From positions 1 to 64,000 of the forward strand of contig NZ_JBIJDC010000006.1 in assembly GCF_044344315.1 (NCBI RefSeq): a stretch of 64,000 bases of DNA. Reading direction: 5' to 3'. The DNA is from Zoogloea sp044344315 (GTDB lineage: Bacteria > Pseudomonadota > Gammaproteobacteria > Burkholderiales > Rhodocyclaceae). Position numbers and translations under genes: made by a program. How positions within the stretch are numbered: position 1 is the first letter of the stretch; each line of letters opens with the position of its first letter. Shown in pieces: positions 7,622 to 16,156 of the stretch. The notes under the pieces are model-generated. The model made no database searches. It saw only the letters and a list, made by a program, of their open reading frames with translations, and had not been told where the DNA came from.

Positions 7622-8416
7622 TCAGTGGGCGAGCAGTGCGGCAAGCAGTTTCTCGGTGATGACGAGAACCTGCTCGCTCATGTCCATGACCGCGGGGGCG
7701 TTCTTGAGCATGGTGGGTGCTGCATCAAGTTTTCCGGTGGATGCGTGGTAGGCCGGGTAGAGCCGCGACAACGCCGCGACGGCCTGCTGGGCGTCGGTGG
7801 GAAGGCCATCCGTCTTTGCGACACGGCTCAGATTGGTGGGGAACTCGCCGCGGGCATAGATCAGCTCCACTTCCGGGGCATGGGGTGTCATCAGGTTGCT
7901 GGCGCGGTACAGATAGAAGAGGGCGATGCGCTGGGAGAGGGCGCGTAAGCGGCTGGGCAGGACCAGCCTGCGGGAGGCCTCCGGTGCATTGGCATTGAGC
8001 GCGATGCTCAGGTGGTGGTGGGCGCGTTCCAGGGCATCGCTGCTGTCATAGAGGGCGCGCGCGCCGTCAGCATTGGGTGAGGCGCCGAGCTGGGCACGGA
8101 CAGTGCCCCATATCCGGTCGAGCTCGGCGAGCTTGGATCGGGCAAGGTCGTCCAGCTTGCGGGCGTGCAAGGTGGCGATGTTCTGGTCCATGCGGGCGAT
8201 GGAGTCCGTGAGGATGCGTCGGGATGCCTCGGGCGTGATGCCCTGCTGGGCCATCAGGTAGGCCTTGGTCGCCCTGAGACTCAGGGTGCGGCCTTGTTCG
8301 GCGAGCTCGGTGGTGGCTTCCTGCGGGGTGCCGGCGATGGCGTTGACGGGCGCGATGCCGCCCAGTGTGAACACTGCCGTCGCAAGGGTTGCGGCAAGGA
8401 GGGAAGAAAGGCGCAT
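7622..8416 (-). CDS. Periplasmic protein with two PilJ-like (type IV pili MCP N-terminal) domains
   Basis: 264 residues. The Sec signal peptide ends at about VNAIAG (residue ~28). The rest is all-helical and looks like two tandem copies of the PilJ/NarX-type sensing domain: a first helix ELAEQGRTLSLRATKAYLMA and a second LPSRLRALSQRIALFYLYRA, each followed by a long amphipathic helix. Such domains normally sit in front of a membrane signalling module, as in NarX for nitrate and PilJ for pilus signals. Here there is no transmembrane or signalling output, so it is probably a soluble periplasmic binding protein. It lies 107 bp before nosR and 110 bp after nosZ, behind the nosZ terminator. Confidence 0.65.
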   Translation of the reverse strand: MRLSSLLAATLATAVFTLGGIAPVNAIAGTPQEATTELAEQGRTLSLRATKAYLMAQQGITPEASRRILTDSIARMDQNIATLHARKLDDLARSKLAELDRIWGTVRAQLGASPNADGARALYDSSDALERAHHHLSIALNANAPEASRRLVLPSRLRALSQRIALFYLYRASNLMTPHAPEVELIYARGEFPTNLSRVAKTDGLPTDAQQAVAALSRLYPAYHASTGKLDAAPTMLKNAPAVMDMSEQVLVITEKLLAALLAH

Positions 8417-8465
8417 CCGATGTCTCCGTGCGACGACCGTTTTGATCCATCGGCCGTCAAAAAAA

Positions 8466-8489
8466 CGGGGAGACGCAAGCGCCTCCCCA
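8466..8489 (-). terminator. Rho-independent terminator of nosZ
   Basis: Read on the minus strand, a GC-rich stem (GGGGAGGCGC, loop, GTCTCCCC) is followed by G and seven T. It lies 38 bp past the nosZ stop, so nosZ is probably transcribed mainly as a single-gene message and the PilJ-like and nosR genes need read-through or their own promoter. Confidence 0.8.
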
Positions 8490-8526
8490 AAACTTCTTCA
8501 TTTATCGACGTGTTGCGGGGTGTCGA

Positions 8527-10479
8527 TTACTTTTCGACGATCATGCGAGTGCGCATTTCCAGGTGCAGCGCGTGGCAGAAGTGCGTGCAGTAGGCCCAGT
8601 ACACACCCGGCTTGTCGGCCTTGAAGGTGACCGACTTGGTTTCCAGGGGATTGACGATGAAGTTGATGTTGTACTTCGGAATGGCGAAGCCGTGGGTCAA
8701 GTCCTCGACCTTGTCCAGGTTGGTGAGGATGAGGGTGACTTCATCGCCCTTCTTTACCGTGAATTCGCGCAGGCTGAAGGCCGGTGCCTGGGACACCAGC
8801 TTGACGGTGACCTTGTTGCCATTGCGGAAGACGCCGGATTCCTTCGGGTCCTTGATGGCATTGGGGAACTCGTCCAGGGTGTAGACCTGACGGGTCTTGA
8901 TGTGCTCGCGCTTGACGATGATGAAGTCGTGGGGCTCGGGGCGGACCGGGTGGTCGGCGATGAGCTTCATCTTTTCACCGGAGATGTCGATCAGCTGTTC
9001 GTTCTCGGGGTGCAGCGGACCGACGGGCAGGAAGCGGTCCTTGGAGAACTTGCAGCCCACGCACAGCCACTTGCCGTCGGCCTCGACGGTTTCGGACTGG
9101 GAGGCGTTGAGGTGGCCCGGCTGGTACTGCACGTCGAGGCGGTCGACGATGTACTTGGCGTTCTTGTCACCGGCGTGGAACTTGATGGCTGCTTCCACAT
9201 TCCACTTCACGACCTGGGAGTCCAGGAACAGGGTGGTGAAGGCGTTGCCGCGACCGTCGAAGGCGGTGTGCAGGGGGCCGAGGCCGAGTTCGACTTCGGC
9301 AACCACGGTGGCCTTGATGTCCTCGAGCTTGCCGTCGAAGTAGTCGAGCACCTTGGCGAGGTCGATGACGGTGGCGGTGGGGGACAGCTTGCCGGCGCAG
9401 ATGAAGTACTTCTTGTCCGGGCTGGCATTGACGCCGTGGGGGTTCTTGGGCACCGGCACGTAGGCGGCCAGTGCGGTCTTCGGGTCCTTGTTGGAGTCGC
9501 GGGTGCAGTCCACCACCGGCACCTTGCTGTCGCCGTAGGTCTTGAACTTGCCGTCCTTCACGGCCTGCTCGATGCGGGCGATGTGGAAGAAGGCGCAGGC
9601 ATCCTTTTCGGCGGACATCATGTCCTCGTACTTGGCGCCCATCTCGGTGTTGTACTGGTTGGTGGCGGCCAGCTTGCCATCGTAGGAGCTGGCGACCAGG
9701 TCGCAGTTGCCGTCGATCAGGGCCTGCCAGCGTACGGCCATGGTTTCGGCGTCGAGGCAGGTGAACAGCGAGCGGTACTTGGAGGTGTCCTCCATGTTGT
9801 TGCCGTCGTTGGGCAGAGGAATGCTGAACTCGGAGCCGGCGAACACGCGGGTGGTGTAGTTGATGGCCGCATCAACCGGGTCGGCCTTGTCCGGGAAGAT
9901 GCCGTGGAAGCCCTGGACGTTGGGGATCTCGGTGATCTTGTCGCATTCGAAGGTGTCGAGCCGCACGCGGGCCACGCGGCCGTTGATCTTGTCGTTGATC
10001 CAGGCGTACTTGCCGTCGTAGGTGCCGTTCTTGTAGGAGGCGTGGGTGTGATGGGTGTCGGCGACGGTGTAGCGCAGGCTGCCGTCGGCCTTGGTGCCCA
10101 TGATGGCCTTGGATTCGTTGGTGATGCCCCAGCCAACCAGCGGGTCCGGGTTGAAGACCGGGACGCGGGTGATTTCGCGACCGGATGGGATGCCGAGAAT
10201 GCGCATGTCACCGGTGTGGCCACCGGACCAGATGCCATAGTACTCGTCCAGTTGGCCAGGTGCCAGATGAACGGAACTGGCATGGCCTGCAGCGGCCGGG
10301 GCTGCGGCAGGTGCAGCACCTGCGGGGGCTGCGGCCGGGGCGGGGGCTTCCTGCTTGCAGGAGGACAGGCCCACGGACAGGCCGGCGCCGGTCAGGCCGG
10401 CGAGGGCGGCGGTGTTCAGGAACTTGCGGCGTCCCGGAACGACGTCCTGGGCTTCGTGTTTGATGTCTTGTGTGCTCAT
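8527..10479 (-). CDS. nosZ: NosZ, nitrous oxide reductase (clade I type, Tat-exported)
   Basis: 650 residues. It reduces N2O to N2 in the periplasm as a homodimer with CuA and CuZ centres. The N-terminus carries a twin-arginine motif (GRRKFL, Arg17-Arg18) and a hydrophobic stretch, the mark of clade I enzymes. The CuA cupredoxin domain is at the C-terminus with Cys631, Cys635, His639 and Met642 in the pattern CTHFCHALHLEM. The N-terminal seven-bladed propeller has the DTHHTH and EPHD histidine motifs of the CuZ site. Unusually, the hydrophobic stretch ends in LSSC (Cys41), a possible lipobox, and is followed by an Ala/Pro linker to about residue 68, so the enzyme may be lipid-anchored. Start at ATG 10479. 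Confidence 0.97.
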   Translation of the reverse strand: MSTQDIKHEAQDVVPGRRKFLNTAALAGLTGAGLSVGLSSCKQEAPAPAAAPAGAAPAAAPAAAGHASSVHLAPGQLDEYYGIWSGGHTGDMRILGIPSGREITRVPVFNPDPLVGWGITNESKAIMGTKADGSLRYTVADTHHTHASYKNGTYDGKYAWINDKINGRVARVRLDTFECDKITEIPNVQGFHGIFPDKADPVDAAINYTTRVFAGSEFSIPLPNDGNNMEDTSKYRSLFTCLDAETMAVRWQALIDGNCDLVASSYDGKLAATNQYNTEMGAKYEDMMSAEKDACAFFHIARIEQAVKDGKFKTYGDSKVPVVDCTRDSNKDPKTALAAYVPVPKNPHGVNASPDKKYFICAGKLSPTATVIDLAKVLDYFDGKLEDIKATVVAEVELGLGPLHTAFDGRGNAFTTLFLDSQVVKWNVEAAIKFHAGDKNAKYIVDRLDVQYQPGHLNASQSETVEADGKWLCVGCKFSKDRFLPVGPLHPENEQLIDISGEKMKLIADHPVRPEPHDFIIVKREHIKTRQVYTLDEFPNAIKDPKESGVFRNGNKVTVKLVSQAPAFSLREFTVKKGDEVTLILTNLDKVEDLTHGFAIPKYNINFIVNPLETKSVTFKADKPGVYWAYCTHFCHALHLEMRTRMIVEK

Positions 10480-10638
10480 TGCGGGTCTCCGTGTGTCCTA
10501 AGCCGAAGGCGAACTGGCCACGCCGTGGGGCGGGCGTTACTGGATGGACGACGCAGGAGAGGCACGGCCGGGGTGCGGCACCTTGTCCCTGCGACAATCC
10601 GTCGCAGCGCACTCTAGGTGTCCGGGGCCTGAAAAAAA

Positions 10639-10652
10639 TTGATGCCGGGCAA
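10639..10652 (-). promoter_or_regulatory. Candidate FNR/DNR-type box upstream of nosZ
   Basis: On the plus strand the site reads TTGATGCCGGGCAA: a perfect TTGAT half site, then 4 bp, and a 3-of-5 second half site. It lies about 160 bp before the nosZ start, which would give a leader of roughly 125 nt if it is an activator site at -41.5. nosZ genes are commonly under FNR/DNR-type control; the match here is imperfect. Confidence 0.4.
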
Positions 10653-10662
10653 GAATTGCCAA

Positions 10663-10693
10663 AGACCCCGGTAAAACACCGATTTTCCGGGGT
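10663..10693. terminator. Inverted repeat, possible terminator of the Smr-domain gene
   Basis: AGACCCCGG and CCGGGGTCT form a perfect 9-bp stem around a 13-base loop, about 95 bp past the stop of the Smr-domain gene. Only three T follow on the minus strand, so termination would be weak; it could also be an operator. Confidence 0.35.
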
Positions 10694-10786
10694 CTGTATT
10701 AGAAGATGCTGAAATATAAAGACAAATTTTGAGGGTGGCACTGCCTGCCGTGGTCGCGTCACCTGCTCCGGAGGGGCCGGGCGCGC

Positions 10787-11785
10787 TCAGTTGCGGGCGT
10801 TGCCGCCGGCCTGCAGCAGGACCAGCAAGGCGCCATCTCCGCCGTCGTGGGGGCGGGCCTGGCAGAAGGCCAGGATGTCTTCCCGCTGGGCCAGCCAGCC
10901 ACGGGACAGATGCTTGAGGACAGGCATGCGCCCGGGGGAGCCGTGACCTTTGCCATGGATCACGCGCAGGCAGCGTCGGCCCTGCTGCAGGGATAGGGCA
11001 ATGAACCGCGCCAGACTGGCGCGGGCTTCGTCGCGGGTGAGGCCGTGCAGGTCCAGTTCGCCCTGGACCACCCAGCGGCCCCGGCGCAGGTCGGTGAGCA
11101 CCCGGCGCGGCAGTCCGGTGCGCAGGTAGGCGGCTTCGTCGCCGGTGTCGAGGCGGTCTTCGAAGCTCAGTGGGGCTTCGATGGCTTCGCGCAGCACTTC
11201 CCGCTCGTCCTCCTCGCGCTGGCGCGGCCGCGGCGCGGGGACGGGGCGCTCCACGTCGGCCAGGTTCTTGTCCTTCAGGGGGGCGACGGCGCCGGCCACC
11301 CGGCGGAAGAGTTCGGCGGGGTCGTGGCTGACCGGTCCGTCGAGCAGGCTGGGCGGCGGTACCCAGTTGTCGACGGCGCGAACCTGGGGATTGGCCTGCT
11401 GGCGTTGCTGGCTCAGGTCCACCCGGTTGAAATCCTTGATCGGGGCGATGTCGCCAAGGGCGGCGCGGAACACGGCCATCGGGTCGTTCTCGTCGACACG
11501 GTGGCTGCGGCGCGGGGCTTCGGGCTCAGGTTCGGCGAGCCGGGGGCGGGGCACCGGGGCCGGCCTGGGGCGGGCAATATCGGCTTGACCGCCGCCGCGG
11601 ACGGGCTGGACGGTGCCCACCTGCTGACGGAAGAGCCCGGCCTCGTCCGGCTCGGCCGGCGGGCTGGCCACCTCCGGCGCCCGGCGCGGCTTGCCTGCGA
11701 GTGCCTTGACGACCACGCTGCTGGGCACCTGTTTCTTGATGGCCTTGAGGGCATCGAGTCCGGCGTTGTGCTTATCCTTGCCCAT
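10787..11785 (-). CDS. Smr-domain protein (putative endonuclease)
   Basis: 332 residues. The C-terminal ~90 residues form an Smr domain with the ELDLHG motif (about residue 242) and IHGKGHGSPG (about 284), the two signatures of the MutS2/YdaL-type nicking nuclease fold. The N-terminal ~150 residues are Pro/Arg-rich and low in complexity, probably disordered, with an Asp-Pro-Met-Ala-Val-Phe motif seen in the extended YdaL-like family. It probably acts on DNA or RNA in the cytosol; the substrate is not evident. It follows trxB on the same strand, but a strong hairpin lies between them, so co-transcription is doubtful. Confidence 0.85.
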   Translation of the reverse strand: MGKDKHNAGLDALKAIKKQVPSSVVVKALAGKPRRAPEVASPPAEPDEAGLFRQQVGTVQPVRGGGQADIARPRPAPVPRPRLAEPEPEAPRRSHRVDENDPMAVFRAALGDIAPIKDFNRVDLSQQRQQANPQVRAVDNWVPPPSLLDGPVSHDPAELFRRVAGAVAPLKDKNLADVERPVPAPRPRQREEDEREVLREAIEAPLSFEDRLDTGDEAAYLRTGLPRRVLTDLRRGRWVVQGELDLHGLTRDEARASLARFIALSLQQGRRCLRVIHGKGHGSPGRMPVLKHLSRGWLAQREDILAFCQARPHDGGDGALLVLLQAGGNARN

Positions 11786-11816
11786 GGCTTGCGAAAAGTG
11801 AGTCCGGAAAATGGAA

Positions 11817-11839
11817 ACGGACCGGAAGGCCCGGTCCGT
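11817..11839 (-). terminator. Terminator after trxB
   Basis: ACGGACCGG and CCGGTCCGT form a perfect 9-bp stem with a five-base loop, followed on the minus strand by TTTCCATTTT. It sits about 20 bp past the trxB stop. Confidence 0.75.
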
Positions 11840-11857
11840 CAGGGGGCGCTGAGGGCG

Positions 11858-12817
11858 TCAGCCAGCGAGGCCGAGGCTGTCGAGGTAGCGCTCGGCGTCC
11901 AGCGCAGCCATGCAGCCGGTGCCGGCGCTGGTGACGGCCTGGCGGTAGATGTGGTCCTGCACGTCACCTGCCGCGAACACGCCGGGAACACTGGTGGCCG
12001 TGGCGTTGCCCTTGCGGCCGCCCTGGGTGACGATGTAGCCGCCTTCCATCTCCAGCTGGCCTTCGAAGATGTCGGTGTTGGGCTTGTGGCCGATGGCGAT
12101 GAACACACCCTTCAGGTCGATGTCCTTGGTGGTGCCGGTCTTGGTGCTCTTGATGCGCATGCCGGTCACACCGGTCTTGTCACCCAGGACTTCATCCAGG
12201 GTGGAGTCCAGTTCCAGCACGATCTTGCCGGCGGCAACTTTCTCCATGACCTTGTCGATCAGGATGCGCTCGGCCTTGAACTTGTCGCGGCGATGCACCA
12301 GCGTCACCTTGCTGGCAATGTTGGCCAGGTACAGGGCTTCTTCGACGGCGGTGTTGCCACCGCCGATCACGGACACTTCCTGGTTGCGGTAGAAGAAGCC
12401 GTCGCAGGTGGCACAGGCAGACACCCCCTTGCCGGAGAAGGCTTCTTCGGAGGGCAGGCCGAGGTACTGGGCGCTGGCGCCGGTGGCGATGATCAGGGCA
12501 TCGCAGGTGTACTCGCCCGCATCGCCCACCAGGCGGATCGGCTTTTCTGCCAGGTGCGTGGTGTGAATGTGGTCGAAGATCATTTCGGTGTTGAAGCGCA
12601 GGGCGTGCTTTTCAAAGCGCGCCATCAGTTCAGGGCCTTGCACACCGTCCGCATCGGCGGGCCAGTTGTCCACTTCGGTGGTGGTCATCAGTTGGCCGCC
12701 CTGGGCGATGCCGGTGATGAGCACGGGGTTCAGGTTGGCGCGGGCGGCGTAAACGGCGGCGCTATAGCCGGCGGGGCCGGAACCGAGGATCAGCAGCTTG
12801 ATGTGACGAGTGGCCAT
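11858..12817 (-). CDS. trxB: Thioredoxin reductase
   Basis: 319 residues from ATG 12817, the usual length. It reduces thioredoxin with NADPH through FAD. The FAD-binding GSGPAG motif is at residue 12, the redox-active CATC at 135-138, the NADP-binding GGGNTA at 152-157, and the second FAD motif GVFAAGDVQD near 285. The reading frame is open further upstream, but the codons before 12817 show no family similarity. A TATAAT hexamer on the minus strand at 12857-12862 is a candidate -10, with no good -35 seen. It is divergent from the Crp-like regulator gene. Confidence 0.97.
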   Translation of the reverse strand: MATRHIKLLILGSGPAGYSAAVYAARANLNPVLITGIAQGGQLMTTTEVDNWPADADGVQGPELMARFEKHALRFNTEMIFDHIHTTHLAEKPIRLVGDAGEYTCDALIIATGASAQYLGLPSEEAFSGKGVSACATCDGFFYRNQEVSVIGGGNTAVEEALYLANIASKVTLVHRRDKFKAERILIDKVMEKVAAGKIVLELDSTLDEVLGDKTGVTGMRIKSTKTGTTKDIDLKGVFIAIGHKPNTDIFEGQLEMEGGYIVTQGGRKGNATATSVPGVFAAGDVQDHIYRQAVTSAGTGCMAALDAERYLDSLGLAG

Positions 12818-13051
12818 CTTGGTGGGTCTTTCGAGTGTCTGGAGCAAGGGAGACAGATTATAAGGCGCTCCGTTCCCCGGGGGCAGCCCGACCCCCGGGA
12901 AGGGGTTGATTCCGGTGCGCCGGCCCGAGGCGGGATGTGCCCATGTCCTTAGATGCACCTCAAGTTTGATTTATACTTTGCCGTTGTGTGTGCATGACGG
13001 CGAGTTTGCGCCGCCTGCCAATTAATTTGCATCCTGCTTAGGAGAGGCCTT

Positions 13052-13723
13052 ATGACCGTTACCAGCTCCGTGTCCACGATTGCCCTGCGGACCTTCCCGA
13101 TCTTTCAGGGCCTGGGCGATGACCGGCTGGCGGCCGTTGCACGTTGCGCGATGATGAGGCGGGTTCCCCGGGGTTCCGCAGTGGTTCATGAGGGCGACCG
13201 TACGGATTTTGTCTACTTCGTGCTGACAGGCAATCTGAAGGTCATGGTCAGCGACGAAGATGGCCGTGAAGTCATCCTGACCATTCTTGGTCAGGGCGAG
13301 ATGTTTGGTGAAATGGGTGTTCTGGACGATAGCCCCCGCTCTGCTTCCGTGGTGGCCGTGTCCCCGTCCGATCTGGTGACCATCTCCAAGACCGATTTCA
13401 AGCGCCTCATGCAGGAGAACTTCGAGCTCTCCTGGCATGTGATGTGCAACCTCACCCGCCGCCTGCGCGATGCTGACCGCAAGATCGAAAGCCTTGCACT
13501 GATGGATGTTTACGGTCGGGTGGCACGCCTGCTTCTTGAGATGTCCGAAGAAGTGGACGGCCTGAAGATGGTGAAGAAGAAAATCTCCAAGCAGGACATC
13601 GCCAAGATGATTGGCGCCTCCCGCGAGATGGTCAGCCGGGTGATGAAGGATCTGGGCCTGCGCGGCCTGATCGAGGAAACCGACGGCGGCGTGATCCTGC
13701 GCGAAAAGATCTACGACTTGTGA
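13052..13723 (+). CDS. Crp/Fnr-family transcriptional regulator
   Basis: 223 residues from ATG 13052, with an AGGAGAGG ribosome binding site and a TATACT -10-like hexamer at 12972-12977. Residues ~15-125 form a cyclic-nucleotide-binding jelly roll (GEMFGEMGVLDDSPRSASV is the phosphate-binding-cassette-like stretch). Residues ~140-215 are the winged HTH, with recognition helix ASREMVSRVMKDL. This is the CRP-type Arg-Glu-x-x-Ser-Arg arrangement, not the FNR Glu-x-x-Ser-Arg core with Val/Pro. The N-terminal FNR cysteines are absent, so oxygen sensing by an Fe-S cluster is unlikely. Ligand unknown. It precedes ftsK but a hairpin separates them. Confidence 0.9.
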   Translation: MTVTSSVSTIALRTFPIFQGLGDDRLAAVARCAMMRRVPRGSAVVHEGDRTDFVYFVLTGNLKVMVSDEDGREVILTILGQGEMFGEMGVLDDSPRSASVVAVSPSDLVTISKTDFKRLMQENFELSWHVMCNLTRRLRDADRKIESLALMDVYGRVARLLLEMSEEVDGLKMVKKKISKQDIAKMIGASREMVSRVMKDLGLRGLIEETDGGVILREKIYDL

Positions 13724-13798
13724 ATGGTCCGGAAATCCTTCCTTACCCATTCGGAACCCGGTGAGGAAGGGATGACCAGAGACCCTGGTTTATAATCA

Positions 13799-13822
13799 AA
13801 GCGCGGCGCCTTGCCGCGCTTT
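13799..13822 (+). terminator. Terminator after the Crp-like gene
   Basis: AGCGCGGC and GCCGCGCT pair as an 8-bp stem with a five-base loop, followed by TTTTGC. It lies about 75 bp past the stop and 40 bp before ftsK. A TATAAT at 13791-13796 overlaps its left side and could be a -10 for ftsK, but no -35 was found. Confidence 0.65.
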
Positions 13823-13861
13823 TGCATTTCAGGCTCCATCCGTATCCGGCACCACCCATCC

Positions 13862-16156
13862 ATGCTCAATCGTCCCTCCACCCGACCGCTCCCCCTTCCG
13901 GAAAAAATCGCCAGCCTGCTGCAGGAGGCGCGCTGGATGCTGCTCGGCGTGCTGGCCCTTTATGTGGCCATGATCCTGTTTGGCTACTCCAAAGCCGATC
14001 CGGGCTGGTCTCACGCTGTGCAGGTGGAGCATGTGAGCAATCCGGGGGGACGCTTTGGCGCCTGGTTGTCGGATCTGCTCCTCTATCTCTTCGGCCTGTC
14101 GGCTTGGTGGTGGGTGATCTTTCTCGGACTCGGTCTGGCCATCGGATTCCGCCGTCTGCAACTGGCCTTCGGGGCAGACCGGCGTTCCTTCCTGGTGGTG
14201 GTCATCGGCTTCCTGGTGGTGCTGCTGGCCAGCAGTGGCCTGGAGGCGATGCGGTTCTATTCCATGAAAGCCAGCCTGCCGATGGAGCCAGGCGGGGTGA
14301 TTGGCATTGAGCTTGGCAATCTGGTGCTGCAGTACCTGGGCTTTACCGGCGGAACCCTGCTGCTGCTGGCTCTGATCGCCGGTGGGCTCAGCCTCTTCTC
14401 CGGTGTCAGTTGGCTCGAGGCCTCCGAGGCCCTTGGCGCCGGCCTGGAGAAAGTCTGGCTGTTTGCCACTCAGGGCGTCCAGACCTGGGAAGACCGCCGC
14501 GTCGGTCGTGAGGTGGCCCAGAAGCGTGAGGCCGTGGTCGAGACCAAGCGCAAGAAGGAGGAGGTTGCTCCGCCGCCGCCGGTGCGCATCGAGCCGGCCA
14601 TCGTTGAGGTTGAGAAATCTGTGCGGGTCGAGAAGGAGCGTCAGACCCCCTTGTTCACCGAGCTGCCCGGCGGTGCCTTGCCGCCCCTCGCCTTGCTCGA
14701 CGAGCCTGCCCACGACGTGGAGCCGCCCTCCGCTGAGGTGCTCGAGTTCACCTCCCGCCTCATCGAACGCAAACTGGCCGACTTCGGCGTCGAAGTGAAG
14801 GTGCTCGCCGCCTATCCGGGGCCGGTCATCACCCGCTTCGAGATCGAACCGGCGGTGGGCGTCAAAGGCAGCCAGGTGATGAACCTGGTCAAGGATCTGG
14901 CCCGGGCCCTGTCGGTGGTGAGCATCCGCGTGGTCGAGACGGTGCCCGGCAAGACCTGCATGGCCCTGGAGCTGCCCAACCCCAAGCGTCAGACGGTGCG
15001 CCTGTCCGAGATCCTCGGCTCCAAGGCCTACCACGACATGCACTCGCCGCTCACCGTGGCCCTGGGCAAGGACATCGGCGGTCAGCCGGTGGTGGCCGAC
15101 ATCGCCAAGACGCCTCACCTGCTGGTGGCCGGTACCACCGGCTCGGGCAAGTCGGTGGGCATCAATGCGATGATCCTGTCGCTGCTCTACAAGTCCGAAC
15201 CCGAAGACGTGCGCCTGATCCTCGTCGATCCGAAGATGCTGGAACTGTCCATCTACGAGGGCATTCCGCACCTGCTGGCGCCGGTGGTGACCGACATGAA
15301 GCACGCCGCCAACGCGCTCAACTGGTGCGTGGCCGAGATGGAGAAGCGCTACAAGCTGATGTCGGCCCTGGGCGTGCGCAACCTGGCCGGCTACAACAAG
15401 GCCGTGGCGGAGGCGGCGAAGGTCGGTTCGCCCCTCAAGAACCCGTTCTCCATCACCCCCGACAACCCAGAGCCCCTCGACAAGCTGCCCTACATCGTCG
15501 TCATCATCGACGAGCTGGCCGACCTGATGATGGTGGTGGGCAAGAAGATCGAGGAACTGATTGCGCGCCTGGCCCAGAAGGCCCGGGCGGCCGGCATCCA
15601 CCTCATCCTGGCCACCCAGCGCCCCAGCGTGGACGTGATCACCGGCTTGATCAAGGCCAACATCCCGACCCGCATGGCCTTCCAGGTGTCCAGCAAGATC
15701 GACTCCCGCACCATCCTCGACCAGATGGGGGCCGAGGCGCTGCTGGGCATGGGTGACATGCTTTACCTGGCGCCAGGCACCGGCCTGCCCATTCGCGTCC
15801 ATGGCGCCTTCGTGGCTGACAACGAAGTGCACCGGGTGGTCGAACACCTCAAGGCGCTGGGCGAGCCGGACTACATTGAAGGCATCCTCGCGCCCTCGGA
15901 GGAGGAGGGCGGTGACCTGCTGGGCGGCGGCGAAGGTGGTGGTGAGGGCAGCGAGGCCGATCCCCTCTATGATCAGGCCGTGGAGATTGTCCTGAAGACC
16001 CGCCGGCCGTCGATCTCGCTGGTGCAGCGGCACCTGCGCATCGGCTATAACCGGGCCGCGCGCTTGATCGAACAGATGGAACGCTCGGGCCTGATTTCGG
16101 CCATGGGCAGTAACGGCAACCGGGAGGTGGTGACACCGCCCCGCGAAGGAGAATGA
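13862..16156 (+). CDS. ftsK: DNA translocase FtsK
   Basis: 764 residues from ATG 13862. Four membrane segments lie in the first ~190 residues, then a Glu/Lys-rich linker (about 215-290), then the FtsK alpha/beta motor with Walker A GTTGSGKSVG near residue 422 and Walker B IVVIIDELADLMM near 545. The C-terminal winged-helix gamma domain (about 695-760: RRPSISLVQRHLRIGYNRAA) reads the KOPS polarity sequences. FtsK pumps DNA at the septum and activates XerCD at dif. The linker is short compared with E. coli, as is usual in Betaproteobacteria. Its TGA overlaps the lolA start region. Confidence 0.97.
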   Translation: MLNRPSTRPLPLPEKIASLLQEARWMLLGVLALYVAMILFGYSKADPGWSHAVQVEHVSNPGGRFGAWLSDLLLYLFGLSAWWWVIFLGLGLAIGFRRLQLAFGADRRSFLVVVIGFLVVLLASSGLEAMRFYSMKASLPMEPGGVIGIELGNLVLQYLGFTGGTLLLLALIAGGLSLFSGVSWLEASEALGAGLEKVWLFATQGVQTWEDRRVGREVAQKREAVVETKRKKEEVAPPPPVRIEPAIVEVEKSVRVEKERQTPLFTELPGGALPPLALLDEPAHDVEPPSAEVLEFTSRLIERKLADFGVEVKVLAAYPGPVITRFEIEPAVGVKGSQVMNLVKDLARALSVVSIRVVETVPGKTCMALELPNPKRQTVRLSEILGSKAYHDMHSPLTVALGKDIGGQPVVADIAKTPHLLVAGTTGSGKSVGINAMILSLLYKSEPEDVRLILVDPKMLELSIYEGIPHLLAPVVTDMKHAANALNWCVAEMEKRYKLMSALGVRNLAGYNKAVAEAAKVGSPLKNPFSITPDNPEPLDKLPYIVVIIDELADLMMVVGKKIEELIARLAQKARAAGIHLILATQRPSVDVITGLIKANIPTRMAFQVSSKIDSRTILDQMGAEALLGMGDMLYLAPGTGLPIRVHGAFVADNEVHRVVEHLKALGEPDYIEGILAPSEEEGGDLLGGGEGGGEGSEADPLYDQAVEIVLKTRRPSISLVQRHLRIGYNRAARLIEQMERSGLISAMGSNGNREVVTPPREGE

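Larger units (their letters stand above)
10480..10786. other. nosZ upstream region and smr-nosZ spacer
   Basis: This 307-bp stretch holds no convincing gene. It contains the nosZ leader, a candidate FNR box (10639-10652), an inverted repeat (10663-10693) and an AT-rich segment (about 10700-10735) just after the end of the Smr-domain gene. Confidence 0.6.

Noticed and set aside
13052..13723. The Crp-like regulator as an FNR or DNR that controls the nearby nos genes
   Set aside because: FNR cysteines are absent and the recognition helix is of CRP type, so binding to the TTGAT-like boxes is not supported.
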